The notes under the pieces were generated by a model. That model saw only the letters and a list, made by a program, of their open reading frames with translations. It made no database searches and was not told where the DNA came from. A program made the translations under genes and the position numbers. Below, piece after piece: positions 31,559 to 41,416 of a stretch of DNA of 64,000 bases. Each line of letters starts with the position of its first letter. The first letter of the stretch is position 1. The DNA comes from Chrysogorgia sp. JL179-B06 (Eukaryota > Cnidaria > Anthozoa > Scleralcyonacea > Chrysogorgiidae): assembly GCA_035772405.1 (NCBI GenBank), contig JAYKKM010000143.1, positions 3,227,501 through 3,291,500 on the forward strand. The letters are read 5' to 3'.

Positions 31559-31736
31559 ATGCACAATGGTATAAACCTACTCAATATTGCTACAACCCCC
31601 AAAGATCCTGTAAAATGTGCATTGAAGCCATTGCCACAATTATTTAGTCCTGAAGAACTAGCAGGAGGGACTTTGGAATTGTCCAAAAAGTCAACGAGGG
31701 TACTCTTGGATTTAGAAAAGACAAACAAGCTTTTTG
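31559..31736 (+). CDS. BEN-domain-like exon
   Basis: Acceptor TTCTTTATTGCAG (31546-31558) and donor GTACGT (31737). The 59-codon exon includes DPVKCALKPLPQLFSPEELA, then GGTLELSKKSTRVLLDLEKT. This matches the C-terminal half of the BEN domain: a basic/hydrophobic helix, LFSPEELAGG, and the final LD-x-K helix. BEN is a DNA- and protein-binding fold found in chromatin proteins and in some viruses and transposons. The phase-1 donor fits the acceptor at 35893 exactly. Confidence 0.6.
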
Positions 31737-31844
31737 GTACGTATACTGAAGGAAAATTTTAAGTGTTGTAATATATACATTTTAAGACCAAACCGGGACC
31801 AGTTTCAAAAAATGCTACTTCAAGGCCTTCTGGCTGATCACATT

Positions 31845-31925
31845 ACGTGTAAAACTTACTACTACACTACTTCACACGTAATGCGATCTTCAGGCAACTT
31901 TGCCTGAAGATCGCATTACGCTTTA
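31845..31925. repeat. Hairpin CGTAATGCGATCTTCAGGC type
   Basis: CACGTAATGCGATCTTCAGG at 31876 and its inverted partner ending at about 31921 form arms around the loop AACTTT. Part of the left flank of the 276-bp array family (GGACCAGTTTC near 31797 resembles the unit). Confidence 0.6.
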
Positions 31926-31993
31926 AACTCAGAGTAGTGATGAAAACATTCTAGCTAACTCTTTTATAAACGCTCTACCTTTAATGGTATCGA

Positions 31994-32311
<318 letters not shown>

Positions 32312-32440
32312 TAATATTGGGCATTTCACTCGATTGAACAACAGGTACTAAGGATTTATGGTGAAGGAAAATTTCGAGTGTGGAAATATATACATTTTAA
32401 GACCTAACCGGGACCAGTTGCGAAAAATGCAACTTAGCGG

Positions 32441-32512
32441 CCTTCCGGTCAGGAATTGAACCCGCGACCCTGCGATGCTAGTGCAGTGCTCTGACCACTG
32501 AGCTACGGAAGC
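32441..32512 (-). tRNA. tRNA-Ala(AGC)-like, SINE-type, unit 1
   Basis: Minus strand: A box TAGCTCAGTGGTCAGAGC, anticodon loop CTAGCAT (anticodon AGC), B box GGTTCAATTCC. Acceptor GCTTCCG pairs with CGGAAGG except at the outer base, and the T stem GCGGG/CCTGA is mismatched. It is probably a tRNA-derived SINE head rather than a working tRNA. Confidence 0.5.
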
Positions 32513-32716
32513 CGTTGCCGAGAGCCTAGTCACGAGTCCTGTATATAACGGTGGTAATGCCGGGATAAGATTCTGGTATATTATAGGTAATATTGGGCAT
32601 TTCACTCGATTGAACAACAGGTACTAAGGATTTATGGTGAAGGAAAATTTCGAGTGTGGAAATATATACATTTTAAGACCTAACCGGGACCAGTTGCGAA
32701 AAATGCAACTTAGCGG

Positions 32717-32788
32717 CCTTCCGGTCAGGAATTGAACCCGCGACCCTGCGATGCTAGTGCAGTGCTCTGACCACTGAGCTACGGAAGC
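32717..32788 (-). tRNA. tRNA-Ala(AGC)-like, SINE-type, unit 2
   Basis: Identical to unit 1, 276 bp downstream; same T-stem mismatches. Confidence 0.5.
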
Positions 32789-32992
32789 CGTTGCCGAGAG
32801 CCTAGTCACGAGTCCTGTATATAACGGTGGTAATGCCGGGATAAGATTCTGGTATATTATAGGTAATATTGGGCATTTCACTCGATTGAACAACAGGTAC
32901 TAAGGATTTATGGTGAAGGAAAATTTCGAGTGTGGAAATATATACATTTTAAGACCTAACCGGGACCAGTTGCGAAAAATGCAACTTAGCGG

Positions 32993-33064
32993 CCTTCCGG
33001 TCAGGAATTGAACCCGCGACCCTGCGATGCTAGTGCAGTGCTCTGACCACTGAGCTACGGAAGC
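32993..33064 (-). tRNA. tRNA-Ala(AGC)-like, SINE-type, unit 3
   Basis: Identical to unit 1, next period of 276 bp. Confidence 0.5.
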
Positions 33065-33268
33065 CGTTGCCGAGAGCCTAGTCACGAGTCCTGTATATAA
33101 CGGTGGTAATGCCGGGATAAGATTCTGGTATATTATAGGTAATATTGGGCATTTCACTCGATTGAACAACAGGTACTAAGGATTTATGGTGAAGGAAAAT
33201 TTCGAGTGTGGAAATATATACATTTTAAGACCTAACCGGGACCAGTTGCGAAAAATGCAACTTAGCGG

Positions 33269-33340
33269 CCTTCCGGTCAGGAATTGAACCCGCGACCCTG
33301 CGATGCTAGTGCAGTGCTCTGACCACTGAGCTACGGAAGC
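33269..33340 (-). tRNA. tRNA-Ala(AGC)-like, SINE-type, unit 4
   Basis: Identical to unit 1, next period of 276 bp. Confidence 0.5.
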
Positions 33341-33544
33341 CGTTGCCGAGAGCCTAGTCACGAGTCCTGTATATAACGGTGGTAATGCCGGGATAAGATT
33401 CTGGTATATTATAGGTAATATTGGGCATTTCACTCGATTGAACAACAGGTACTAAGGATTTATGGTGAAGGAAAATTTCGAGTGTGGAAATATATACATT
33501 TTAAGACCTAACCGGGACCAGTTGCGAAAAATGCAACTTAGCGG

Positions 33545-33616
33545 CCTTCCGGTCAGGAATTGAACCCGCGACCCTGCGATGCTAGTGCAGTGCTCTGACC
33601 ACTGAGCTACGGAAGC
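33545..33616 (-). tRNA. tRNA-Ala(AGC)-like, SINE-type, unit 5
   Basis: Identical to unit 1; last full copy before the inversion. Confidence 0.5.
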
Positions 33617-33751
33617 CGTTGCCGAGAGCCTAGTCACGAGTCCTGTATATAACGGTGGTAATGCCGGGATAAGATTCTGGTATATTATAGGTAATATTGG
33701 GCATTTCACTCGATTGAACAACAGGTACTAAGGATTTATGGTGAAGGAAAA

Positions 33752-33792
33752 CTAGCATCGCAGGGTCGCGGGTTCAATTCCTGACCGGAAGG
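33752..33792 (+). pseudogene. Half tRNA-like segment at the inversion breakpoint
   Basis: Starts at the anticodon loop (CTAGCAT) and runs to the 3' acceptor strand; the D arm and 5' acceptor are missing because the inversion joins here. Confidence 0.6.
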
Positions 33793-33996
33793 CCGCTAAG
33801 TTGCATTTTTCGCAACTGGTCCCGGTTAGGTCTTAAAATGTATATATTTCCACACTCGAAATTTTCCTTCACCATAAATCCTTAGTACCTGTTGTTCAAT
33901 CGAGTGAAATGCCCAATATTACCTATAATATACCAGAATCTTATCCCGGCATTACCACCGTTATATACAGGACTCGTGACTAGGCTCTCGGCAACG

Positions 33997-34068
33997 GCTT
34001 CCGTAGCTCAGTGGTCAGAGCACTGCACTAGCATCGCAGGGTCGCGGGTTCAATTCCTGACCGGAAGG
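33997..34068 (+). tRNA. tRNA-Ala(AGC)-like, SINE-type, plus unit 1
   Basis: Same sequence as the minus units, opposite orientation. Confidence 0.5.
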
Positions 34069-34272
34069 CCGCTAAGTTGCATTTTTCGCAACTGGTCCCG
34101 GTTAGGTCTTAAAATGTATATATTTCCACACTCGAAATTTTCCTTCACCATAAATCCTTAGTACCTGTTGTTCAATCGAGTGAAATGCCCAATATTACCT
34201 ATAATATACCAGAATCTTATCCCGGCATTACCACCGTTATATACAGGACTCGTGACTAGGCTCTCGGCAACG

Positions 34273-34344
34273 GCTTCCGTAGCTCAGTGGTCAGAGCACT
34301 GCACTAGCATCGCAGGGTCGCGGGTTCAATTCCTGACCGGAAGG
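34273..34344 (+). tRNA. tRNA-Ala(AGC)-like, SINE-type, plus unit 2
   Basis: Identical copy, 276 bp downstream. Confidence 0.5.
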
Positions 34345-34548
34345 CCGCTAAGTTGCATTTTTCGCAACTGGTCCCGGTTAGGTCTTAAAATGTATATATT
34401 TCCACACTCGAAATTTTCCTTCACCATAAATCCTTAGTACCTGTTGTTCAATCGAGTGAAATGCCCAATATTACCTATAATATACCAGAATCTTATCCCG
34501 GCATTACCACCGTTATATACAGGACTCGTGACTAGGCTCTCGGCAACG

Positions 34549-34620
34549 GCTTCCGTAGCTCAGTGGTCAGAGCACTGCACTAGCATCGCAGGGTCGCGGG
34601 TTCAATTCCTGACCGGAAGG
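34549..34620 (+). tRNA. tRNA-Ala(AGC)-like, SINE-type, plus unit 3
   Basis: Identical copy; the unit body ends at the (TA)n tract at 34718. Confidence 0.5.
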
Positions 34621-34715
34621 CCGCTAAGTTGCATTTTTCGCAACTGGTCCCGGTTAGGTCTTAAAATGTATATATTTCCACACTCGAAATTTTCCTTCAC
34701 CATAAATCCTTAGTA

Positions 34716-34717
<2 letters not shown>

Positions 34718-34747
<30 letters not shown>
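34718..34747. repeat. (TA)n microsatellite
   Basis: Closes the palindromic array on the right, mirroring the longer tract on the left. Confidence 0.85.
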
Positions 34748-34750
<3 letters not shown>

Positions 34751-34774
34751 AATAGAGAACAAATAATTAATTAA

Positions 34775-34990
34775 TCCAACAAATAGAGAAGCATTCTGGA
34801 CTTACAAACTCAATAGTTTTATTCCCAAAGGACTTAATCTTCGTGATTTTTAATATAATTTATTTAAGTTATTAATATTAATTATTTAGATTTTGTATAT
34901 AAGTGCTCTGGTTGGCACATCTTTTTATTATTCTGAGGAAGGGCTGTGCCCAAAACGTTAATAAAGTTTTTTAAAAGAAGTGTTCCTTGC
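34775..34990 (+). mobile_element. Penelope-like element 3' fragment
   Basis: The short frame NREAFWTYKLNSFIPKGLN at about 34782-34838 resembles the end of the Penelope GIY-YIG endonuclease (REAFWxYKLNTLxPxGLN). It is followed about 90 bp later by CTGAGGAAGGGCTGTGCCCA then AAACGTTAATAAAG, the Penelope tail signature with a hammerhead-like stem. Confidence 0.6.
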
Positions 34991-35218
34991 TGATATTTTT
35001 TTAAATAGTAATAAATTACTGACTTGTCACGTATGGTGGTGGGGTGTGCGCGGTGTGCGCATGCGCATTCGTTCAGTATTAGTCCCACATTTTATACTCC
35101 ATGCAAACTGTAATAAATTCCTGACTTGTCAAACAACAAATGGGGGTGCTACCGGCATACTCTAGTCGAGATTATTAAGGCAAGACCGCATGGATTGGGT
35201 AATTATCGATCCAAGGAT

Positions 35219-35246
35219 TTCAAGGGCCAATATATTGGCCCTTGAA
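35219..35246. repeat. Perfect palindrome TTCAAGGGCCAATATATTGGCCCTTGAA
   Basis: A 28-bp palindrome at this position with the centre AATATATT; no loop. May extrude as a cruciform. Confidence 0.7.
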
Positions 35247-35345
35247 TTTATAATTTCAATTGTTTTCTGGGGATATATCAGATTTATATCCCGCTGGAGA
35301 ACAAAAGAAACCGAGCCAATCATGATATATAAATGTATATAATAA

Positions 35346-35750
35346 TGATGTAAATGGGCTACTCCGAGTGACGAACCATACCGGACAAGTAGAGAAAACT
35401 CTACTTGACCAGGCTGTCCGACGCTCTACCGACTGAGCTACAGGTCAAGTTGGGAGCACTGGTCGAATGATGGTACTTGGGCCATTTGATATTTCGAAAC
35501 AGATACTAGTTTCTTCAATATCTTGACAAATAATCCTTATACATATATTAAATCTATATAATGTTTCGAAATATCAAATGGCCCAAGTACCAACATTCGA
35601 CCAGTGCTCCCAACTTGACCTGTAGCTCAGTCGGTAGAGCGTCGGACTAGCAAACAGAAGGTCGCAGGTTCGAATCCCAGCCGGGTCAAGTAGAGTTTTC
35701 TCTACTTGTCCGGTATGGTTCGTCACTCGGAGTAGCCATTTACATCATTA
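35346..35750. mobile_element. Two tRNA-derived SINEs in inverted orientation
   Basis: The right copy (35565-35750) has a tRNA-like head at 35615-35689 with TAGCTCAGTCGGTAGAGC, a CTAGCAA loop and GGTTCGAATCC. The left copy (35346-35500) is the reverse complement but lacks the part from the anticodon to the T arm. Outer ends ATGTAAATGG and CCATTTACAT are inverted. Confidence 0.65.
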
Positions 35751-35790
35751 TTATTATTCACCACCCGAGTTCATAATCCTCGTAATAAAT

Positions 35791-35835
35791 ATATATATAT
35801 ATATATATATAGTATATATATATATAGTATATATA
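35791..35835. repeat. (TA)n microsatellite
   Basis: Alternating TA with two AGTATATA interruptions, just upstream of the last BEN exon. Confidence 0.85.
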
Positions 35836-35892
35836 TTGAAAACAGTACATTTTTTAAAAAGTAATGCTTTTCAAATTATTATTGATTTTTAG

Positions 35893-36020
35893 ATGTACTC
35901 CGCATAAAGTATGGTGAGCGGTTCAAAAAAAGCCACCAGCAAATAGTTCATGCTTGTAACCAAAAGTGTCGAGATGCAAAAAGGCGTTTGGACAAAGTGC
36001 AGCCTGCAGTCCAGAAATGA
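35893..36020 (+). CDS. Last exon of the BEN-domain-like gene
   Basis: Acceptor ATTTTTAG at 35885-35892; joining the base left by exon 31559-31736 gives an aspartate codon, then VLRIKYGERFKKSHQQIVHA, then a basic C-terminus KCRDAKRRLDKVQPAVQK and TGA at 36018. The final helix (IKYGERF) completes the BEN fold. Polyadenylation signals AATAAA follow at 36105 and about 36216. The intron (31737-35892, 4.2 kb) contains the (TA)n tract, the 276-bp array and the paired SINEs. Confidence 0.6.
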
Positions 36021-36024
36021 CTTA

Positions 36025-36237
36025 ACATTTATAAACCTGTATCACTCACTTGTACAGTGTAGTCAGTAGTTACAGTACTTTATTTGACTTTCACAATAGA
36101 TTACAATAAAATAACTTTTTTTAAATGTTTACTTTTATATACCTGTATCACTCACTTATACAGTGTAGTTACAGTACCCAGTTTTCTGTTATTTGACTTT
36201 CACAATAGATTACAATAAAATAACTTTTTTTAAATGT
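36025..36237 (+). repeat. Two tandem copies of a 105-bp 3' UTR segment
   Basis: Both copies contain ACCTGTATCACTCACTT, GACTTTCACAATAGATTAC and the polyadenylation signal AATAAA, directly after the BEN-gene stop codon. The gene may therefore use two alternative polyadenylation sites. Confidence 0.7.
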
Positions 36238-36408
36238 TTTGGAATAGTTCCGGTATTTTTTCGTAAATTTAGATTATATTGTAAGACTGCAAGATCTAAT
36301 GTTTCTTATAAAAATTATTAAAATCATCCTCAGATATTTCATGATTATATGAAAATGAAATGAATGCTAAAGTCAATCAAAAATGTGATTTTGCAAGATG
36401 TTATGTGA

Positions 36409-36580
36409 AGGCGGATTTCCATTCAGTGCTTTTTATCGCGCGATCGACTTTTTTCGATCGCTTTCTTTTGAATTGAGAGCTATCGACCGAATCCGTTACA
36501 GTCGAGGGCTCACAATTCAAAAGAAAGCGATCGAATAAAGTCGATCGCGCGATAAAAAGTACTGAATGGAAATCCGCCTT
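36409..36580. mobile_element. MITE with AAGGCGGATTTCC ends
   Basis: AAGGCGGATTTCCATTCAGT at the left and its reverse complement at the right are near-perfect inverted repeats. The arms continue through TTTTTATCGCGCGATCGAC and reach about 65 bp. Inserted next to the right subterminal array. Confidence 0.8.
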
Positions 36581-36589
36581 GACGATCGT

Positions 36590-37375
36590 GTAAGATCTTG
36601 CATGTAAGATCTTGTAAGATTGTGTAAATCGTGCAATATCTTACAAGATCATGCAAGATCATGCAAGATCTTGCAAGATCATACAAGATCCTACATAATC
36701 GTGCAAGATCTCGCAAGATCTTGTATGTTCTTGTAAGATATTGTATGATCTTGTAAGATTGTGTAAGATCTTGCGCGATCGTGTAGGATCTTGTATGATC
36801 TTGCAAGATCTTGTAGGATCTTGCATGATCTTGCATGATCTTGCAAGATCTTGTATGATCTTGCAAGATATTGTAAGATTGTGTAAGATCTTGCGAGATC
36901 TTGCGCGATCATGTATGATCTTGCAAGATCTTGTATGACCATGCAAGATCTTGTATGATCTTGCAAGATCTTGCATGATCTTGCAAGATCTTGCATGATC
37001 TTGTAAGATATTGTATGATCTTGTAAGATTGTGTAAGATCTTGCGAGATCTTGTATGATCATGCAAGATCTTGTATGATCTTGCAAGATCTTGTATGATC
37101 TTGCATGATCTTGCAAGATCTTGTATGATCTTTGCATGATCTTACAAGTTCTTGCAAGATCTTGTACGATCTCATGATCTTGTAAGATCAGTTGTAACAT
37201 CTTATAAGATCTTGTAAGATCTTGTACAATCTTGTAGGATCTTATAAAATCTTACAAGATTGTACATAAGATCTTGCAAGATACATAGGAAATCTTGCAA
37301 GTACTTGCAAGATTCTTGTAAGATCTTATATAAGATCTTAACAAGATCTTACAAGATCTTATGTAAGATTTTCAC
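36590..37375. repeat. Right subterminal array of AAGATCTT-type motifs
   Basis: CTTGCAAGATCTTGTATGAT-like units repeat over about 785 bp. Several frames on both strands remain open with repeats such as HDHARSCKILQDL; these are artefacts. Confidence 0.85.
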
Positions 37376-37380
37376 ATGGG

Positions 37381-38345
37381 AAGTGACTCACAATGTGACC
37401 ACATTCAAGATAATCTAAACAAACTAGAATAGTGGCAAAACCAATGGCAGATGGAATTCAATCCCTCGAAATGCAAAATTATATGTATTTCAAATAAGAG
37501 GGCTCCACCCTTTCGAAGAAATATATGTTTTGTGGAATGGAACTAGAACAAGTTGAAGAGATTTCATACTTGCGCATTACTGTAAACAATAAACTGAAAT
37601 GGAATCATCACATTTCATCAATTTCAGGCAAAGCATCAAAAGTGTTGGGTATGGTGAGACGAAATTTGTGGAATTGTCCTCAACAAGTGAAAGAGACAGC
37701 CTATACATCCCTGGTACGTCCAAAACTGGAATACGCAAGTACAACATGGGCCCCCTCACTATAAGAAGGATATAGCTACATTAGAAAGAGGGCAAAGAAA
37801 GACAGTGCGCTTTTGTTCCAAAAAATTACAGCCCAACAGCAAGTGTTACCGATATGATCAAAGATTTGGAATGGGAATCTCTAGAAATCAGGGCATGTTG
37901 TAAAACATGGACTGATAAAACATGGACTGGACTGGACTGATAAAACATGGACTGATAAAACATGGACTGATAAAACATGGACTGGCAAAACATGGACTGA
38001 TAAAACATGGACTGATAAAACATGGACTCCATGTTTTATCAGTCCAGTCCAGTCCATGTTTTATCAGTCCATGTTTTACAACATGCCAGAAATCAGAAGA
38101 AAGAAATCCAGGTTGGCATTGCTATACAAGTTTCCCCATAATCTCTGCATAAACGTATCAACAGACGAGTTTTTGCAGTTAAACACTGAGACAAGAACAC
38201 GGGGTCCATGAGAGAACTAAGCAAGACGTTTTTAAATTCTCTTTTTTCCCACGGACAATCAAAGAATGGAACTCACTCCCTTCGGAAGTTGTATGTTCAG
38301 ATTCCCTTTTTAAATTTAAAACCAAATTAAACGAACTATTTTAAC
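37381..38345 (+). pseudogene. Non-LTR retrotransposon: RT 3' part after the insertions
   Basis: Continues the RT domain interrupted at 28362: SDSQCDHIQDNLNKLE, then a stop, WQNQWQMEFNPSKCK, a frameshift near 37530, then EISYLRITVNNKLKWNHHI and YTSLVRPKLEYASTTWAPS, which is the thumb region just before the C-terminal zinc-finger-like end. A 196-bp MITE interrupts it again at 37892-38087. The C-terminal end runs to about 38345. Confidence 0.7.
37892..38087. mobile_element. 196-bp MITE with 9-bp target duplication
   Basis: Perfect 50-bp inverted ends starting GGCATGTTGTAAAACATGG. The flanks are AGAAATCAG on both sides (37883-37891 and 38088-38096), an exact 9-bp duplication typical of Mutator-like (MULE) elements. 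The arms contain tandem AAAACATGGACTGAT. Confidence 0.9.
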
Positions 38346-38549
38346 ACATGTAAATATTTTTATATTTAGGTTTTTATTTATTTACATATTTATCCACTTA
38401 GTTTTATTTATCTTAATTATGGTATTTACGCTACTTATGTATTTTATATATTAGTTTATAGTTGGTGTGATGTCTAACGACTTTACCGACTTAATGAATG
38501 TAGATGTGTGGTAGTCAACGGAAAGCAGGCCATCAAAACGCTGTGAGGG

Positions 38550-39432
38550 TAGTACGTTGCAGAACACTAACTTTCATAGGCAACTCGATGTGCCCTTTGT
38601 GACATACGCAGACTTTGAGGCTATCATGCGAAAACTCTAGCACCCCTATATAACTAAAACTTCGCTCTAAAGCATTTGTATTGGGTTTTTCAAGTGAAAG
38701 AACACGTCGATTATTACTTCTCAAGTTATAACAAATTCTATGAACCATCTCCTGTATGGGCAGTATTCCTATAATACCGTATAACTCTAACTTCTTGATA
38801 AATATTTCGTGATATACGGTATCAAACGGCTTTTTAGATCAAGAAAAATAACACCGTTTATAAAACTATTATCCATATTTACCAACCAGTTATTTGTGGT
38901 TTTTAGTAAGGACGAACTGATAGAAAGGCCTTTTCTAAATCCTGACTGGTATGGGGAAAGAACCTCATTTTTTTGCGAGATAGTTATATTTAAGTCAGTC
39001 TGCTTGAAATGTAATTGTGTGCGACCGCTTACTCGCCCGATTACTTGCTGTATGTAGTTGTTTTTGCTGTAATTAATTTTGCAATTCCTTGGCGCGGTAA
39101 TTGGCTCTAGCTGTTGCGGTATCCCTGCCATGTATGTATAAGTCTAAGTAGTTAGTTATATGTCTGATTTATGTCTTGTATTAATGGCGAAGCTAATAAA
39201 AAAAAAATCAACTTGATAGGTCTGTAATTGGCAGTATCTTTCCGGATTTATTACATGGGCGAGATCGTAGTATTTTCCAATCTTCAGGAAAAATACCCTC
39301 CGATAAAGACAAATTGAAAATAACATTTAAAACAATAGCCACCAGTAGGGCCGAATCGTTGATCAATCTGGCCAGGATTTTATGGAGTCCTAAAGCTTTA
39401 CTTGATTGTATTTTGATAAGTGTTTTAAGCAT
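38550..39432 (-). pseudogene. Non-LTR reverse transcriptase fragments, minus strand
   Basis: Minus frames at 39208-39432 (SSKALGLHKILARL then SLSEGIFPEDWKI) and 38787-39131 (VLSPYQSGFRKGLS then FINGVIFLDLK) are the RT fingers and palm of a non-LTR element. Between them the expected YRPIS motif is replaced by unrelated sequence. The catalytic FADD motif is absent. It is a dead copy. Confidence 0.6.
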
Positions 39433-39556
39433 AATTTTTTTCCATCATTTGTTGCTATTTATATAAGAGAAACACTGCCGTTTAAGATTCGCTGTGACTT
39501 CAGTAGATTGCAGAATATGAATGTTTATGGATTATTTTACGCCCAAAATGGCTTCC

Positions 39557-39850
39557 AAGATTAATCTTGAAATTTTCACTTGTATGTGTTCACCTGCCAC
39601 CATCATTAAATAGCGAAGTAATCGAAGGTTTTTATGAATATTTCTGTTACTGCTATGACACATTCGTAAGCAAACGTCCAAACACATCGATCATTGCTGC
39701 TGGAGATTTTAATCTCATAATGGGTTTAAGGAAAGGCTTATCACTAAGCACTACCAGTTAAAGCAAGTGGTCAAGAAGCCCACCAGAGGAACGGCAATTC
39801 TTGACCTAATCTTGACCAACGCCCACTCGTTATACGTGAAGCCAAAGGTG
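39557..39850 (+). pseudogene. AP-type endonuclease fragment of a non-LTR retrotransposon
   Basis: Frame with VIEGFYEYFCYCYDTFVSKR then IIAAGDFNLI, where GDFN is the conserved endonuclease motif of non-LTR elements. It is followed near 39780 by KKPTRGTAILDLILTNA, a motif near the endonuclease end. Frameshifts occur within. Confidence 0.6.
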
Positions 39851-39959
39851 ATGCACCTGATGTCAAACAAGTTTGGTTGGCTGATGATTCAGCGCGAGGT
39901 GGAAGAATCAAATCACTGTATAAATATCTAAGCTCGGAAGGACAGAAATTTGGATAATT

Positions 39960-40110
39960 AACTGAAGAACAGAGGAGGAATATTGAAATAATTCAAAAAG
40001 AGCACTTAGAATAATTTACCCACAGTACGACTATAACCGCGCATTGATTGTGACCAAGTTACTAAACTTAGAACGTAGGGATGATTTATGCGCCGCGCTA
40101 ATTAAGATGG
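39960..40110 (+). pseudogene. Reverse-transcriptase C-terminal fragment
   Basis: Frames give IEIIQKRALR and YDYNRALIVTKLLNLERR, the usual end of a non-LTR polyprotein. It joins directly to Penelope-like sequence at 40110, so it may belong to a nested insertion. Confidence 0.45.
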
Positions 40111-40600
40111 ATCCGACATGGAATGGAATCCGTGCAATGACTGTGATCAGGAGTACATCGGTCAGACTAAACGTCAGTTTCGTACGCGTTTAAAAGAACA
40201 CCAAAAAGCTGTTTTCTTTTCAAAAAAGGAAAATTCTACTTTGTCGGAGCACGCCTGTGTAACCAACCATGAGATTACGTGGGAAAATTCCAAAATTATT
40301 ACTAGCTACTATTAACCCGCGGTAGCATCAGAGACTTGACATATCTGGAGACTTGACATATCAATAGCGCCCATGCCCCATTGAATCGCGATGACGGTGG
40401 TTTATTACCAGAAGCTTATTCGCATCTTGTTAATAGATAACGTCATCATTGGTTCTATGAGGGTATAAATAGGGGTCCTAACTTTACAACGATCACCCCT
40501 GATGAAGACACTACTGTAGATTGGAGTGTCGAAACGTTGTGTCATGGACATTAGACAGTAACTTTTAAAGTTACATTTAAAAAGTTTTTTAAACCAGAAA
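40110..40600 (+). mobile_element. Penelope-like element 3' end with GIY-YIG domain
   Basis: Frame 40118-40315 reads CNDCDQEYIGQTKRQFRTRL then KEHQKAVF and SALSEHA-like LSEHACVTNHEITWE. The CxxC-x-YIGQT-R-x(n)-R-EH block is the GIY-YIG endonuclease of Penelope elements. The catalytic GIY part itself is missing at the 5' end of the fragment. The tail runs to about 40600 and includes the hammerhead-like motif. Confidence 0.75.
40499..40540 (+). ncRNA. Hammerhead-ribozyme-like motif in the Penelope tail
   Basis: CTGATGA (40499-40505) is followed by a perfect 6-bp stem, GACACT with AGTGTC (40507-40512 and 40525-40530), then GAAAC and, 5 nt later, GTC. This order matches the hammerhead core (CUGANGA, stem II, GAAA, short stem III, NUH). 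Penelope-like elements are known to carry such motifs. One extra A lies before stem II and stem I is weak, so activity is uncertain. Confidence 0.5.
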
Positions 40601-41416
40601 CCATCAACTACTAATCAGGGGAGGTCTTTCATGTTCTTCTAAGCTAATCAGCCAATCATTATATGACGCTGACAACAGCAAACAGCCGAAAATAAGCTTG
40701 AGGTATTAAAACATCAGGAAAACATGCTTAGGAAGATGAAAAAGACATTTCCAGATGGATTTAATCTCGAAAATATGCTGTTTAACTTTATGTTGGATTG
40801 CTGCAGATGTAAAGTGATGTTGTGAGTTTGCCTAGCCTTCATATTCTACAACACAGAATCTTTTTTGTGGTTTTCTCTCGAAGTGTTGTTCGGTGGTTTT
40901 TGTTGGCTACAAGAACAAAATGAATGGTTTCTTCGTGAATATCCTGCCGACAAGAGGTAAAATAAACATTTTACACCTTTTCCATGTTCTCTTGGTGGAC
41001 TATATCTATAAAAGTGTTGTCTTTTTGGGTTTCATTGAAACTTTCAATAAGGTAAACGTCGTCCTCACAAATTATACGGGAATTATCGTTCGCTTTAGCG
41101 TTGCTTTATCCACTTTAAATACTTATAATTTCGGCCTATTTTTGTACAATCTTGCGAAAATTAACAGGGAAGATTGCTATATTGCTATTTTATTTAGTTA
41201 TTGTGCATATGTATAGAATGTTTAATAAATGTTTAAAAACGATGATGGGTCGGCATGATTTGCTTTTTGTGTGTACAAGATCGACCTGAAAATTCCAAAA
41301 TTATAAATGTATTTATAAATACATGTATACATGTACACTGACGTAGTGTCGTAGTGAATGTGGGAGATTGTAGCAGACAAACGACACACATGGACTATCG
41401 TAACCCAGAAATCCTA
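40601..41416. other. Unassigned sequence
   Basis: A 107-residue plus-strand frame (40893-41216) starts MVFVGYKNKMNGFFVNIL and is AT-rich and hydrophobic, but I recognise no domain. Treated as non-coding. Confidence 0.35.

Larger units (their letters stand above)
33750..34717 (+). repeat. Tandem array of three and a half 276-bp units, plus orientation
   Basis: Mirror image of the preceding array. It starts inside the tRNA-like part (CTAGCATCGCAGG at 33752), which fixes the inversion breakpoint, and ends at a (TA)n tract at 34718. Sequence is identical to the minus units. Confidence 0.9.

Noticed and set aside
32348..34713. Eight identical 89-residue frames starting [12 protein letters not shown]
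   Set aside because: They read across the tRNA-like repeat unit; identity follows from DNA repetition and no domain or codon signal supports coding.
36510..37200. Long minus-strand frames with HARSCKILQD-type repeats
   Set aside because: Artefact of the subterminal AAGATCTT array; several overlapping frames stay open equally.
40893..41216. 107-residue hydrophobic frame
   Set aside because: AT-rich with no recognisable family or splice context; insufficient support for a gene.
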